From the NCBI GenBank assembly GCA_001304875.1, contig BBZO01000008.1, positions 1-64,000 of the forward strand: 64,000 nt of DNA. The letters are read 5' to 3'. Position numbers and translations under genes: made by a program. Each line of letters begins with the position of its first letter. Position 1 is the stretch's first letter. The notes below the pieces were generated by a model. It was given only the letters and a program-made list of their open reading frames with translations, was not told the origin of the DNA and did not search any database. Shown here piece by piece: positions 48,902 through 57,476 of the stretch. The DNA comes from Clostridia bacterium UC5.1-2E3 (GTDB lineage: Bacteria; Bacillota; Clostridia; Lachnospirales; Lachnospiraceae).

Positions 48902-49388
48902 ACTGTCTTACATACTCGCTTTCTGACTTATTATAAAGAAGAACCTGGTCCTTGTTGGCATAGACCATGCCCAGCTCCTCCGTGGCGACTTTGTAAATGT
49001 AATCCAGATCCACATACGTATTAATGCGGATCTCCAGCGCGTCGTTTTCTGCCTTCAGATTCTCCAGCTTCGTCTCCTGTGCCTCGATATTCTGTATCCT
49101 GGCGTTGATGGAGGACTGGAGCCTCAGATAATTGACGCAGAGATACAGCGTGCATATGGCCGCAACTGTCAGCAATATGACATAGGGAAGATCCATGTAA
49201 AGAGCCTTCTCCTGGTTTCTCCGGATGGTATGGTTGATGCCGCGGGACTGCCTGGGCTCACGGGATGGCCTTGGCTCGCGGGATGGCCTCGGTCGTTCCG
49301 GCTGTGTATTCAGTTTTCTCGCTGCGCTGCCCTGCACGTACGCCTGATTGTAGCTGTGCGCCGGGCGCCCCGGTTTTCTTGAAGCCAT
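48876..49388 (-). CDS. ftsL: FtsL-like septum protein
   Basis: Intact 170-residue bitopic protein. The cytoplasmic N-terminus contains a basic PSREPR-type repeat (three copies, residues ~30-48). A single helix (YVILLTVAAICTLYLCVNYL) is followed by a coiled coil (RIQNIEAQETKLENLKAEND) typical of FtsL/DivIC. Position between rsmH (11 bases) and the PBP genes is exactly that of ftsL. An AAGGAGGGAG site precedes the ATG. It should bind FtsQ/DivIB. Confidence 0.85.
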   Translation of the reverse strand: MASRKPGRPAHSYNQAYVQGSAARKLNTQPERPRPSREPRPSREPRQSRGINHTIRRNQEKALYMDLPYVILLTVAAICTLYLCVNYLRLQSSINARIQNIEAQETKLENLKAENDALEIRINTYVDLDYIYKVATEELGMVYANKDQVLLYNKSESEYVRQYEDIPRYK

Positions 49389-49399
49389 ACTCTCCCTCC

Positions 49400-50334
49400 T
49401 TAACTTTTTTCAAATACCCGAAGTTTGGAACTCTTTGATCGTTTGTTCTCCTCAATCTCCTGACCGGTGGGCACGATGGGTTTTCGTGTCACCACCCTTC
49501 CCCGGCTCTTTCTGCCGCACATGCACACCGGAAAATCCGGCGGGCAGACGCAGGGATTCTCATTTTCCTTAAATTTATTTTTGACGATGCGGTCCTCCAG
49601 CGAGTGGAAGGTGATGATGGAAAGTCTTCCGCCCGGATTTAAAAGCCCGATCATCTTGTCGATGGAGTGCTCCAGCACCTCCAGTTCCTTGTTGAGCTCG
49701 ATGCGGATGGCCTGGAAGGTGCGCTTGGCCGGGTGTCCCCCAGTGGCCCGGATCTTCGCCGGTATGGCCGCCTTAATGACCTCGATCAGCTCCCCCGTGG
49801 TTTCCAGGGGCTTCTCCTGTCTGGCTCTCACGATGTGCTTTGCAATATTTTTCGCGAAACGGTCCTCCCCGTAGTCACGGATGATCCGGTAGAGCTCCAT
49901 CTCGCTGTATCCGTTGACGATGTCCGCCGCGGTCTCGGCGTTTCTCTGGTCCATGCGCATGTCTAAGGGCGCATCCTCCCGGTAGGTAAAACCCCGTTCC
50001 GCCGTATCCAGCTGATAGGAGGACACCCCCAGATCCAGGTAAATGCCGTCCACGCCGGGAATCCCCAGCTCTGCAAGTACCGTGTCGATATTTTCGTAAT
50101 TGTTTCTCACAATGGTCACTCTGCCGCCGTAGGCTTAAGCCGCTCCGTGGCCGCCGCGATGGCATCCGCGTCCTGGTCGATCCCGATGAGACGCCCGTTC
50201 TCCCCGAGACGGCTGCAGACCAGTGAAGCATGTCCCCCGCCGCCCAGCGTCCCGTCCACATAAATCCCGTCGGGACGGATGTTTAAGCTGTCCACGGTCT
50301 CATGGAGCAGGACGGATTTGTGTTCAAATGTCAT
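49400..50334 (-). CDS. rsmH: 16S rRNA (cytosine1402-N4)-methyltransferase RsmH (one frameshift)
   Basis: SAM-dependent methyltransferase (MraW) of about 312 residues. The start [20 protein letters not shown] is followed by [20 protein letters not shown] (SAM loop), [20 protein letters not shown] and [20 protein letters not shown] Cys-rich segment ([15 protein letters not shown]) near the end is common in Firmicutes. A base is missing near 50122. It overlaps mraZ by 4 bases. Confidence 0.95.
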
Positions 50335-50762
50335 ATTCCCAGTCCTTCCATGCTCTCGGCAATCGCTTCCATGTCGTTATCATTTAAGTCGTTCTTCTCG
50401 TCCCATGCGGCGCGGTTCCATATCTCGATACGGCTTCCCACTCCGACAAGCACCACTTCCTTCTCCAGATGGGCGAAGGTGCGAAGAGGCGCCGGGAGAA
50501 GAATCCTTCCCTGTTTGTCCACCTCACAGGCGGAGGCTCCGCCTAACATGAAGCGGGTGAAGTTTCGGACGTTGGCGTTGGTGATGGGGAGGGCGCGCAG
50601 CTTCTCCTCGAACTTTGTCCACTCGGTCTGGTCATACACAAATAAACAGCCGTCGAGTCCTTTCGTAACAACGAACTCGTCTCCAAGCTGTTCCCTGAAT
50701 CTGGACGGCACGATGAGCCGGCCTTTGGCGTCGATTGTATGGCTGTATTCACCCATGAACAT
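50331..50762 (-). CDS. mraZ: Division/cell-wall cluster regulator MraZ
   Basis: Intact 143-residue MraZ, a SpoVT/AbrB-like DNA-binding protein that binds repeats in its own promoter. It has two DXXXR motifs, [13 protein letters not shown] near residue 12 and [13 protein letters not shown] near 82. The start [10 protein letters not shown] matches the family. It is the first gene of the 15-kb dcw cluster, preceded by a four-copy repeat array that should be its operator. Confidence 0.96.
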   Translation of the reverse strand: MFMGEYSHTIDAKGRLIVPSRFREQLGDEFVVTKGLDGCLFVYDQTEWTKFEEKLRALPITNANVRNFTRFMLGGASACEVDKQGRILLPAPLRTFAHLEKEVVLVGVGSRIEIWNRAAWDEKNDLNDNDMEAIAESMEGLGI

Positions 50763-50795
50763 ATGCGTCACCTGTCATGATATGCCGCCACCGGC

Positions 50796-50834
50796 ATACC
50801 ATTTTCATCCACTTTCTACCACTTTCCTCCACTT
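50796..50834 (-). promoter_or_regulatory. MraZ operator: four 10-bp-spaced direct repeats
   Basis: On the minus strand AAGTGGAGGA, AAGTGGTAGA, AAGTGGATGA and AAATGGTATG follow one another without gaps, so the TGG cores are exactly 10 bp apart. MraZ is known to bind TGG-containing repeats with 10-bp spacing upstream of mraZ. The array lies between the -10 and the start codon. Confidence 0.85.
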
Positions 50835-50842
50835 GTAGTTTA

Positions 50843-50870
50843 ATTCTAGTACATTTGGGGGAAATAGCAA
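50843..50870 (-). promoter_or_regulatory. mraZ (dcw operon) promoter
   Basis: On the minus strand TTGCTA (50865-50870), 16-bp spacer and TAGAAT (50843-50848), placing the start point at the edge of the MraZ repeats. Confidence 0.65.
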
Positions 50871-50938
50871 TATGTAAATTTTAGAAAAATATGGATTTTG
50901 GAACGATTGGGGAAAAATGGATTCGCACGAGGCGGGGG

Positions 50939-51184
50939 CAGAGGAAGTCCCGGGGAGGCTGTCAGCGACGGGAGATTCGATGGGTATGACTAAGACGGAC
51001 GATGCGGATTGCACTCGGGGACCGGGAACATTCGATCAAAATTTCTGATGAAATTTTGCTCTCCGTAGTTCCCTTTGCGTTTGGCGTTGTGCGCCAACGC
51101 AACCCCGGCGCAATCCGCATCGTCCGTCTAAGTCATACCGTATCTTATCTCTAGTCGCTGTCAGCCTCCCCGGGACTTCCTCTG
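50939..51184. repeat. Large imperfect palindrome with ~75-bp arms (candidate MITE-like element)
   Basis: The left arm (50939-51012) and right arm (51110-51184) are inverted copies. Outer blocks beginning CAGAGGAAGTCCCGGGG and inner blocks ending GACGGACGATGCGGATTGC match almost perfectly; a 15-16-base middle part has diverged. Between the arms are two separate small hairpins: CAAAATTTC/GAAATTTTG (51037-51058) and GCGTTTGGCG/CGCCAACGC (51077-51100). No open frame or tRNA-like fold is present. It lies between two divergent genes, so it is not a terminator for either. Confidence 0.75.
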
Positions 51185-51247
51185 CTTCGCGGGCTGTGTT
51201 ATAATTGGGGTATATTGGTTTTGTAGTGTAGTTTCGGATTTTTTGAC

Positions 51248-51730
51248 ATGCAAAATGGAGGTGGATGGGATGCTGTTTTTGTGGTGTATGTTGTTGTGAT
51301 TGGGATTCTGGTTCTGGCGGCTTATATGGGGGCCAGGAGTGGGGTGATTCAGCGTTTTCTGGGGATGTATCCGTGGGTGCCGAAGCTGTTGGTGATGGGG
51401 TATGTCGTTTTTGCCGGATGCGTTGTGTTTCCGATCAGCAGTGAGCCGTTTCCTCTGGATTTCCAGAAGGGGTATCTGCTGGTGTGCAGCTACGGGGTGA
51501 TCGCGCTGGCCTGGGCCGGGGTCTGGGGACCGGGACGGGGGCGTCTGGTTTACGGGGCGGTGTTCGGGCTCACTGCGGCCGGGATGGGCTGCCGGTACCT
51601 GCTGGAGTATGGCGAGGTGTCGAATGTCTATAATTTTACGCCGTTTAATGTGGTCTGCTATCTTGCGGTTGTTCCAACGGGGACATTGATCGCTTATTGC
51701 TGGATTGTGAGGAAACTGCGGCGAAGGTAG
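51248..51730 (+). CDS. Hypothetical small membrane protein
   Basis: A 160-residue protein of unknown function with about five hydrophobic segments (first AVFVVYVVVIGILVLAAYMG; last CYLAVVPTGTLIAYCWIV) and a basic C-terminus KLRRR. No family recognised. The start is uncertain: GGAGG lies inside the first codons, so a later GTG may be used. A TATAAT at 51200 could be its -10. The gene follows the large palindrome directly. Confidence 0.55.
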   Translation: MQNGGGWDAVFVVYVVVIGILVLAAYMGARSGVIQRFLGMYPWVPKLLVMGYVVFAGCVVFPISSEPFPLDFQKGYLLVCSYGVIALAWAGVWGPGRGRLVYGAVFGLTAAGMGCRYLLEYGEVSNVYNFTPFNVVCYLAVVPTGTLIAYCWIVRKLRRR

Positions 51731-51800
51731 GCGGTGTACAGCCTATGATTTTCCCCCTTCTCTCCTCCCCCTCGTTCGCAGGGACATCCGTTTCCGCAAG

Positions 51801-53069
51801 CTAAGGAGAAGGCTGTGCAAAAAAGCCGGCCAGAATCAGAAATCCGCCGGAAAGGGCCATGAGGAGCGGAAGGGGGAGAAGGTCGGCCAGGGGGCCGAAC
51901 ACGGCCATTCCCAGGGGGAGGAAGCCGGCGTACATGGTGCTCATGAGGCCGAAAATGCGGCCCTGCATGGACGGGGCCGTTTTTTCCTGCAGCATGGTGG
52001 TGACGGAGGTCTGAACCATGGTCAGGGCGATGCCGTAGAACGCCATGACCGCCAGATATGCGGGGAAATGTTTCGCGGCTGCCAGGGCGATGGACAGGGC
52101 TCCGAAGGAAATGAGACCTGCCGCCAGGGTTTTCTCCCGGCGTCTAAAGCCGCCCCACGTGCTCATGAGGAGGCCGCCGGCCATCATGCCGGCAAATCCG
52201 GCCAGCTCTGCGGCGGTGAGGTACCAGTAGGTTTCGCCGAAGGTCCGGCGGACGAAAAGGCCCGCCAGATAACCGCCCGGGACGCAGAAGAAGGTGAGCA
52301 GGCCGTAGATAAGCAGCAGCCGGCCAGTCACACGGTCGGAGAGCGCGTAGTTTATGCCGGTTTTCATGTCGGAGAGGAGCGCGGATATCCCGGAATGTGC
52401 TGCCGCACCGGGAGGAACGGCAGATGACTCGGACAGAGGCGTGGGCGAGGATTGAGATAGGGATTGAGACGCAGCCGGGAGGGACAGGCAGGCCAGGAGG
52501 CCGCTTCCCGCCAGGCTGTCACAATGTCGATCATGAGCGTGGTGCGCAGGGTGCTGACGGCGAAGACCGCGCCGGCCGCCGTCGGAGCCGCGAAATTGAC
52601 CAGGGACTGCATGGCGGCGTTGATGCCGTTGTAGCGCATGAGCTGATCCCCGGGGACCAGCTGGGGGATGACAGCGTTGACGGCGGGCGTCTGCACGCCG
52701 GCTCCCAGAGACCGTACGACCGACATGATAAGCAGGCCGCCGAGCAGCGCCGGCTCCGAGGAAATATGAGGGATTGCGAGCACCATCAAGGGTGGCGAGC
52801 GCGATGGCCGCGTCGGCGCCTATGATGAGCATTTTCCGATGAAACCGGTCCGCCCACACGCCGCCCGGAAATGAGACGAGGAACTGGGGCAGATAGGAGC
52901 AGACCGTAAATGCGGCAACCCAGGCGCCGCTGGCGGTCTCCATGGCCGCATACCAGACGAGCGCCATCTGGACCAGCGTCGAACCGAACAGCGTGATGCA
53001 CTGGCTGGTCAGAAAAAGAAGGATAGTTCTCCGCCAGCCGGGGATATTGCCGGTTGCTGTCTCTGTCAT
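51801..53069 (-). CDS. MFS-family transporter (two offsetting frameshifts)
   Basis: About 422-residue major-facilitator exporter resembling the MefA/EntS-like group, with 12 helices. The N-terminal half has LFGSTLVQMALVWYAAMETA and PGGVWADRFHRKMLIIGADA, the loop 2-3 motif. The centre (IPQLVPGDQLMRYNGINAAM) reads only in another frame between about 52790 and 52510. The second half includes GIALTMVQTSVTTMLQEKTA and GRIFGLMSTMYAGFLPLGMA. Its ATG overlaps the AraC-GNAT stop by 4 bases, so the two are co-expressed. Probably a drug or metabolite exporter. Confidence 0.88.
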   Translation of the reverse strand: MTETATGNIPGWRRTILLFLTSQCITLFGSTLVQMALVWYAAMETASGAWVAAFTVCSYLPQFLVSFPGGVWADRFHRKMLIIGADAAIALATLDGARNPSYFLGAGAARRPAYHVGRTVSGSRRADARRQRCHPPAGPRGSAHALQRHQRRHAVPGQFRGSDGGRRGLRRQHPAHHAHDRHCDSLAGSGLLACLSLPAASQSLSQSSPTPLSESSAVPPGAAAHSGISALLSDMKTGINYALSDRVTGRLLLIYGLLTFFCVPGGYLAGLFVRRTFGETYWYLTAAELAGFAGMMAGGLLMSTWGGFRRREKTLAAGLISFGALSIALAAAKHFPAYLAVMAFYGIALTMVQTSVTTMLQEKTAPSMQGRIFGLMSTMYAGFLPLGMAVFGPLADLLPLPLLMALSGGFLILAGFFAQPSP

Positions 53070-53920
53070 TTTCGTTCCTCCTGTCTTTCTCCCTTCGCCG
53101 GGCGCACAAAACGCTGCGTGGGATAGCCAAATTCCGTCAGAAGCTCCCGCCTCTCAAAGCCCAGCTCTAAAAGCCGTTCCCTGTATCCCGTGTCTGCCCG
53201 ATCCCGCTCCCGGTAGGTCGTCATGCTGATCTCCCGCCCGGGGAGACATTTCTCCATCAGCACTTCCAGAAACAGCTCCCAGATTCCCCGGTTCCGGTAC
53301 TGCGGATGCACGCCCAGGAACTCGATGTTCCCCGGCTCCGGGGAGAAAATCAGTGCGCCCACGAGAACGCCCTGGTTTTCCAGCACCAGCGCCCGCTTTT
53401 CCGCCACGCTTTCCTCCAGCTTCTCAAGATACTCCGCCTCGTCCATCGCCGGATAGCCGTCGATGGCCAGGCGCATCAGCTCCATCCAGGCCGGTATATC
53501 CCCCGGCCCCGCCAGGCGGACTGCCTCCTTTGTAAATTCCGCTTTTCCCAGCTCCCGGTGCAGAGAGAAGCGCAGCTGCAGCGGATAAAAATTTCCTCTC
53601 TCCCGATACTGCGCCGGCGGCAGCTTGTACATTTCCTTAAACGCCAGGGAGAACGCCTGCCGGCTCTCATACCCGCAGGCCAGGGCGATCTCCGCCACCG
53701 GCCTGTCCGAGAAAACCAGAAGCCTGGCGGCCTCCGTCATCTGCCGTCTCTGCACATAATCGTGCACTGTCATCCCCACCGTCTCCAGAAATACCCGGTG
53801 CAGATGGTATTTTGAATAGTGCACGCCCTCCGCCACTGTCTCCAGCTCCAGTTTTCCGTCCAGATGCTCCTCGATAAAATCGATCACCCGCTTCACGCGG
53901 ATCACCGCCCCGTCTCCCAT
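53066..53920 (-). CDS. AraC-type HTH / GNAT acetyltransferase fusion protein
   Basis: Intact 284-residue protein with an unusual order. Residues 1-105 are an AraC DNA-binding domain (LETVAEGVHYSKYHLHRVFL and VAEIALACGYESRQAFSLAF, ending YKLPPAQYRE). Residues 120-275 are a GNAT-like domain with EFLGVHPQYRNRGIWELFLE, where Q-x-R-x-x-G/I resembles the acetyl-CoA loop, though the final Gly is replaced. It heads a two-gene operon with an MFS exporter, as in regulators that sense and modify the exported compound. The substrate is unknown. Confidence 0.88.
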   Translation of the reverse strand: MGDGAVIRVKRVIDFIEEHLDGKLELETVAEGVHYSKYHLHRVFLETVGMTVHDYVQRRQMTEAARLLVFSDRPVAEIALACGYESRQAFSLAFKEMYKLPPAQYRERGNFYPLQLRFSLHRELGKAEFTKEAVRLAGPGDIPAWMELMRLAIDGYPAMDEAEYLEKLEESVAEKRALVLENQGVLVGALIFSPEPGNIEFLGVHPQYRNRGIWELFLEVLMEKCLPGREISMTTYRERDRADTGYRERLLELGFERRELLTEFGYPTQRFVRPAKGERQEERK

Positions 53921-54036
53921 ATGCGCCTCCTGTTTCTGTCTGATTTTTACTCCATCCCGGAAATATAAACATATGATAACAGATTCGCCATAAACTGGTT
54001 TAATAATTCTTGCTTAAATTTTTATTAAATGTCCGT

Positions 54037-54062
54037 CAAACGTCTGGACAAACAAACGTTTG
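54037..54062 (+). promoter_or_regulatory. Paired CAAACGTYTG operator-like sites ahead of the Panacea gene
   Basis: CAAACGTCTG (54037-54046) and the perfect palindrome CAAACGTTTG (54053-54062), 16 bp apart. They lie 14-39 bases ahead of the first codon and overlap a possible TGGACA-N17-TACTAT promoter (54045-54073). Such tandem sites fit autoregulation by a toxin-antitoxin pair. Confidence 0.5.
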
Positions 54063-54075
54063 CATAGTACTATAT

Positions 54076-54532
54076 ATGGCAAATGTATTTGATACCGCAA
54101 AATATATTTTAAACAAAATGGGAAGCATGAGCACCTGGAAACTCCAGAAACTCTGCTATTATTCCCAGGCATGGCATCTGTCCTAAACCGACGCCCCTCT
54201 TTTCCACGAACAATTTCAAGCGTGGGCCAATGGTCCTGTCTGCCCAGCATTATTTCATGAACATCAATTACATTTCTTCATCGGCGAGAACGATATTTCC
54301 AAAGGTAATAAAGACAATTTAACGAGTGCTGAAAAAGATTCTATCGACGTTGTCCTTAAAGACTATGGAGATATGGAACCATATGATTTGAGAGAACTCA
54401 CCCATAGTGAAGACCCATGGAAAAAATGGCCGAATATATACCAAAAAAGGGAACCATAAAAGACTATCAGATGTCAAAATGTTTACGCAGGCTGGTAAAA
54501 TTATAAACCGCATAGATGAAAGGATTTTATAA
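54076..54532 (+). pseudogene. Panacea (DUF4065/SocA-like) antitoxin-type protein, in-frame stop and frameshift
   Basis: The translation matches the Panacea domain: MANVFDTAKYILNKMG, then STWKLQKLCYYSQAWHL, FHEQFQAWANGPVCPALF, SAEKDSIDVVLKDYGDMEP and LRELTHSEDPWKK. A TAA stop interrupts it after residue ~34 (54182-54190 region), where the family normally has a Trp. A change in the A-run near 54420 shifts the frame; restored, it would end DERIL exactly at the start of the KilA-N gene (TAATG). No ribosome site precedes the ATG. Base composition is far more AT-rich than the flanks, indicating transfer. Panacea proteins are known to neutralise varied toxins; here the partner would be the KilA-N protein. 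Real decay and sequence error both remain possible. Confidence 0.75.
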
Positions 54533-55332
54533 TGGGAAAATTAAATGTTGAAGGAACGGAAATACAGGTCTTACAGATTGAAGAAGATGATTATATCTCA
54601 TTAACCGATATGGTAAGGAAAATTGATAACGGACCTTCCCTAATAGAAAAATGGTTACGCAATAAAAACACCATAGAATTTCTTGGCATATGGGAAGAAA
54701 TGTATAATGCGGACTTCAATACCTCCGCCTATGAAGAAATCATGCTGGAAGCAGGATTAAACCGTTTTATTATGTCTGTTAAGCAATGGGTGTCCCGCAC
54801 AAATTCAAAGGGAATTATAGCAAAAGCGGGACGGTATGGCGGAACATACGCCTATAAAGATATTGCGTTTGAGTTTGCAAGCTGGGTATCTCCACAGTTC
54901 AAATTATATCTTATCAAAGAATTTGAACGGTTAAAGAAAGAAGAACAGGCTTTACTTGGATGGAGTGCCAAGAGAGAATTAGCAAAAATTAATTACCGAA
55001 TACATACCGATGCAATCAAGGTTAATCTTATTCCGCCAGAACTTACGCCGCAACAGACTTCTATCATTTATGCGTCTGAGGCAGATGTTCTTAATATGGC
55101 ATTATTTGGAATGACAGCGAAACGATGGAGAGATAAGAATCCTAATAAAAATGGTAATATCCGAGATTATGCAAGTATAAATGAACTGATATGCCTGTCA
55201 AATATGGAAAATATCAATGCAGTGCTGATTGAAGATGGCTTGAGCCAAAAAGAACGCTTGATAAAACTTAATAAAATCGCCATACATCAGATGTCCATTT
55301 TGGAAGAACAGACTACAAAGGTTTTGAAATAA
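54532..55332 (+). CDS. KilA-N domain protein (candidate toxin or phage-derived regulator)
   Basis: Intact 266-residue protein. The KilA-N DNA-binding domain spans about residues 12-110, with DYISLTDMVRKIDNGPSLIE, WLRNKNTIEFLGIWE, and the typical AKAGRYGGTYAYKDIAFEFA, then SWVSPQFKLYLIKEFERLK. The C-terminal half holds RELAKINYRIHTDAIKVNLI and YASEADVLNMALFGMTAKRW, like the DUF3825/KilAC-type tails of prophage proteins. Its ATG overlaps the antitoxin-like gene's stop, so they were translationally coupled. AT-rich codon use shows foreign origin. Toxin activity is inferred from context only. Confidence 0.82.
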   Translation: MGKLNVEGTEIQVLQIEEDDYISLTDMVRKIDNGPSLIEKWLRNKNTIEFLGIWEEMYNADFNTSAYEEIMLEAGLNRFIMSVKQWVSRTNSKGIIAKAGRYGGTYAYKDIAFEFASWVSPQFKLYLIKEFERLKKEEQALLGWSAKRELAKINYRIHTDAIKVNLIPPELTPQQTSIIYASEADVLNMALFGMTAKRWRDKNPNKNGNIRDYASINELICLSNMENINAVLIEDGLSQKERLIKLNKIAIHQMSILEEQTTKVLK

Positions 55333-55367
55333 TTTTAATTCCCCCGAATTCGGGGGAATTAAAATTA
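55330..55367. terminator. 38-bp perfect palindrome, bidirectional terminator
   Basis: The sequence from 55330 to 55367 is an uninterrupted palindrome centred on GAATTC, with CCCCC/GGGGG inside and TAATTTTAATT outside. It starts with the KilA-N stop codon and closes both this gene and the convergent ABC transporter operon. The remainder to 55447 is empty. Confidence 0.85.
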
Positions 55368-55447
55368 CCACAGTTCAAGACTATCCTCTGCATCTAGCCT
55401 ATTTCAGAGCGGGGGCCAGGACGGCAGCAAGCCATTCTCATATTCAG

Positions 55448-56404
55448 CTATCTCTCTTCCCGGTAATAATTCACGCCCAGATGCGCCGGGATCTGATTTC
55501 CCTTTTTCTTCCTCATGGAGGAGATCACCAGCACCAGTGCCGTAAATAAAAACGGGAGCATGTCGAAAAATGCGATCGGGATGTTGTAGGTCGTCTTCGG
55601 CACGTAATACTTGAGCACGCGCAGCGCGCCGAAGATCATCGAGCCGTAGATCGCGTTCACCGGTTTCCAGGACGCGAAGATAACAAGCGCCACGGCGATC
55701 CATCCCAGGCCGCCCACGTTGTTGCTGATCCACACACCGCCGTTGATGATCATGGAGCAGTAGGCTCCGCCGATGCCGCAGATTCCGCCGGCCAGCAGAA
55801 TATTTAAGTACCTAAGCTTCGTCACCGGGATGCCGGCCGCGTCGGCGGCCGCCGGGTTCTCGCCGATGGCCTGGACATTTAAGCCCACCTTCGTCTTATG
55901 AAGATAGTAGCCTAAAATCAGTGCAATCGCCACGCCCAGATACACGAACAGGTTGTAGGAAAACAGAAGCTCTCCCACCACCGGGATGTCGCTGAGTCCC
56001 GGAATATTGATGTTGCGCATCTGCGCCGTGATGTTTTCCGGAAGCTTTAAGGTTCCGCTCTCCGACTTGGCCAGCTCCAGAACACCGATGAAGTTGGAAA
56101 GGCCGATGCCGAAGATGGTCAGCGTCAGTCCCGTCACGTTCTGGTTGGCCATGAAGGTGATCGTGAGCACCGCGTAGATCATGGCGCTTAAAAGCCCGGC
56201 CACGAAGGAGGCCGCCAGAGCGAAAAAGAAATTATCCGTGTAGTAGCCCGCCATGAATCCGGCGCAGGCGCCGATGGACATCATGCCCTCGACACCCAGG
56301 TTTAAATGCCCCGTCTTCTCGCTGATGATCTCTCCCAGCGTGCCGTACAGAAGGGGCGTTCCCGCCAGGACGGCGGCCACCAGAAACTTAATAAACATAT
56401 CCAT
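55448..56404 (-). CDS. Nucleoside-type ABC transporter permease (NupQ/YufQ-like)
   Basis: Intact 318-residue membrane subunit of the BPD_transp_2 family with about nine helices. The opening FLVAAVLAGTPLLYGTLGEI is followed by GHLNLGVEGMMSIGACAGFM, the EKTGHLNLGVEG element typical of this permease type. The last hydrophobic part is NIPIAFFDMLPFLFTALVLV. It abuts the preceding permease directly and is the last gene of the bmp-nupOPQ operon. Confidence 0.92.
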   Translation of the reverse strand: MDMFIKFLVAAVLAGTPLLYGTLGEIISEKTGHLNLGVEGMMSIGACAGFMAGYYTDNFFFALAASFVAGLLSAMIYAVLTITFMANQNVTGLTLTIFGIGLSNFIGVLELAKSESGTLKLPENITAQMRNINIPGLSDIPVVGELLFSYNLFVYLGVAIALILGYYLHKTKVGLNVQAIGENPAAADAAGIPVTKLRYLNILLAGGICGIGGAYCSMIINGGVWISNNVGGLGWIAVALVIFASWKPVNAIYGSMIFGALRVLKYYVPKTTYNIPIAFFDMLPFLFTALVLVISSMRKKKGNQIPAHLGVNYYREER

Positions 56405-57476
56405 CTATCTGCCACCTCCCTGCTTTCTGAACACGAATTTATAGCGGACGAACAGCTCGCAGCCCAGGATGAAGAACAGGATGATTCCCTGCAGCACATC
56501 CGCGCAGTCCACGGACAGACCGTAGTTGGACTGCACCACGCTGCTGCCCTTCTCCAGCACGCTGAAGAGGAAGGACACCACCAGGATCATCACCGGGTTT
56601 AACTGGGACAGCCAGGCCACGATGATGGCCGTGAAGCCCACGCCGCCGGCCACCGCCGTGGTCAGCGTGATGTCAGAGCCCGTCGCCTGCACCATTCCCG
56701 CGATTCCGCAGACGGCGCCGCTTAAGAACATGGTTCTGAGCACGATCCGCCGCACGTTCATTCCCGCGTAGCGGGCGGTCTCCTGGCTCTCGCCCACGAC
56801 GCTGATCTCATACCCCTGCTTGGAGTATTTCAGATAGACGAACACGGCCGCCACCAGAACCAGCGCGATGATCCACCCGAACTGCACGCCGAACACCTTG
56901 TCCAGGGAGGCGTTTTTGTCGAAGCGGGCGATCTTCGCGAAGCCCTGGGCCTCCAGATCTCTCCAGGGGCCCTCCTGCAGGTAGCTGATGATATGGAGGG
57001 CGATGTAGTTTAACATCAAGGTAAACAGCGTCTCATTGGTGCCGAACCTGGTCTTGAAAAACGCAGGGATCAGCCCCCAGATGCCGCCGCCGATGATTCC
57101 GGCCGCGAACATCACCGCGATGAGCACCCAGTGGTTCCAGTCGGAGTGCCACAGCGCAAAATAGGACGCGCAGATGCTCCCGCGATGATCTGTCCCTCGC
57201 GCCGATGTTCCAGAACTTCATCTTGAACGCCAGCGTCACGCCCAGGGAGGAAATGAGGAGCGGTATCATGATCTTCACCGTGGCCTGCAGAGCCATGGCG
57301 CTGCGGAACGCGCCCTCGATAATGGTTTTATAAATCACAAAGGGATTCTGTCCGATGCAGAGGATAAAGAGGCCGCCGGCCACGATAGCCAGAGCGATGG
57401 CCTCCAGGCGCAGGATCACAGTCTCCGTGCGGCCCAACTCCGCCTTCTTTACCACCCGGATCAACGGCTCGTTCAC
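56405..57476 (-). CDS. Nucleoside-type ABC transporter permease (NupP/YufP-like; frameshift)
   Basis: About 357-residue permease partner. It starts at a GTG overlapping the ATPase stop (GTGA). Landmarks are ILCIGQNPFVIYKTIIEGAF, SLGVTLAFKMKFWNIGA and, after a frame break near 57195, GIWGLIPAFFKTRFGTNETL, VVGESQETARYAGMNVRRIV and GGVGFTAIIVAWLSQLNPVM. With the NupQ-like protein it forms the membrane channel. Confidence 0.9.

Noticed and set aside
54053-54062. CAAACGTTTG as a site for the LacI regulator of the first cluster
   Set aside because: Only the general AAACGTTT core is shared; the flanks differ from TATAAACG, and the site lies in a foreign AT-rich island.
54045-54073. TGGACA-N17-TACTAT promoter for the Panacea gene
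   Set aside because: Not listed as a separate promoter: the expected start point would fall inside the first codons, so it would need a different start codon.
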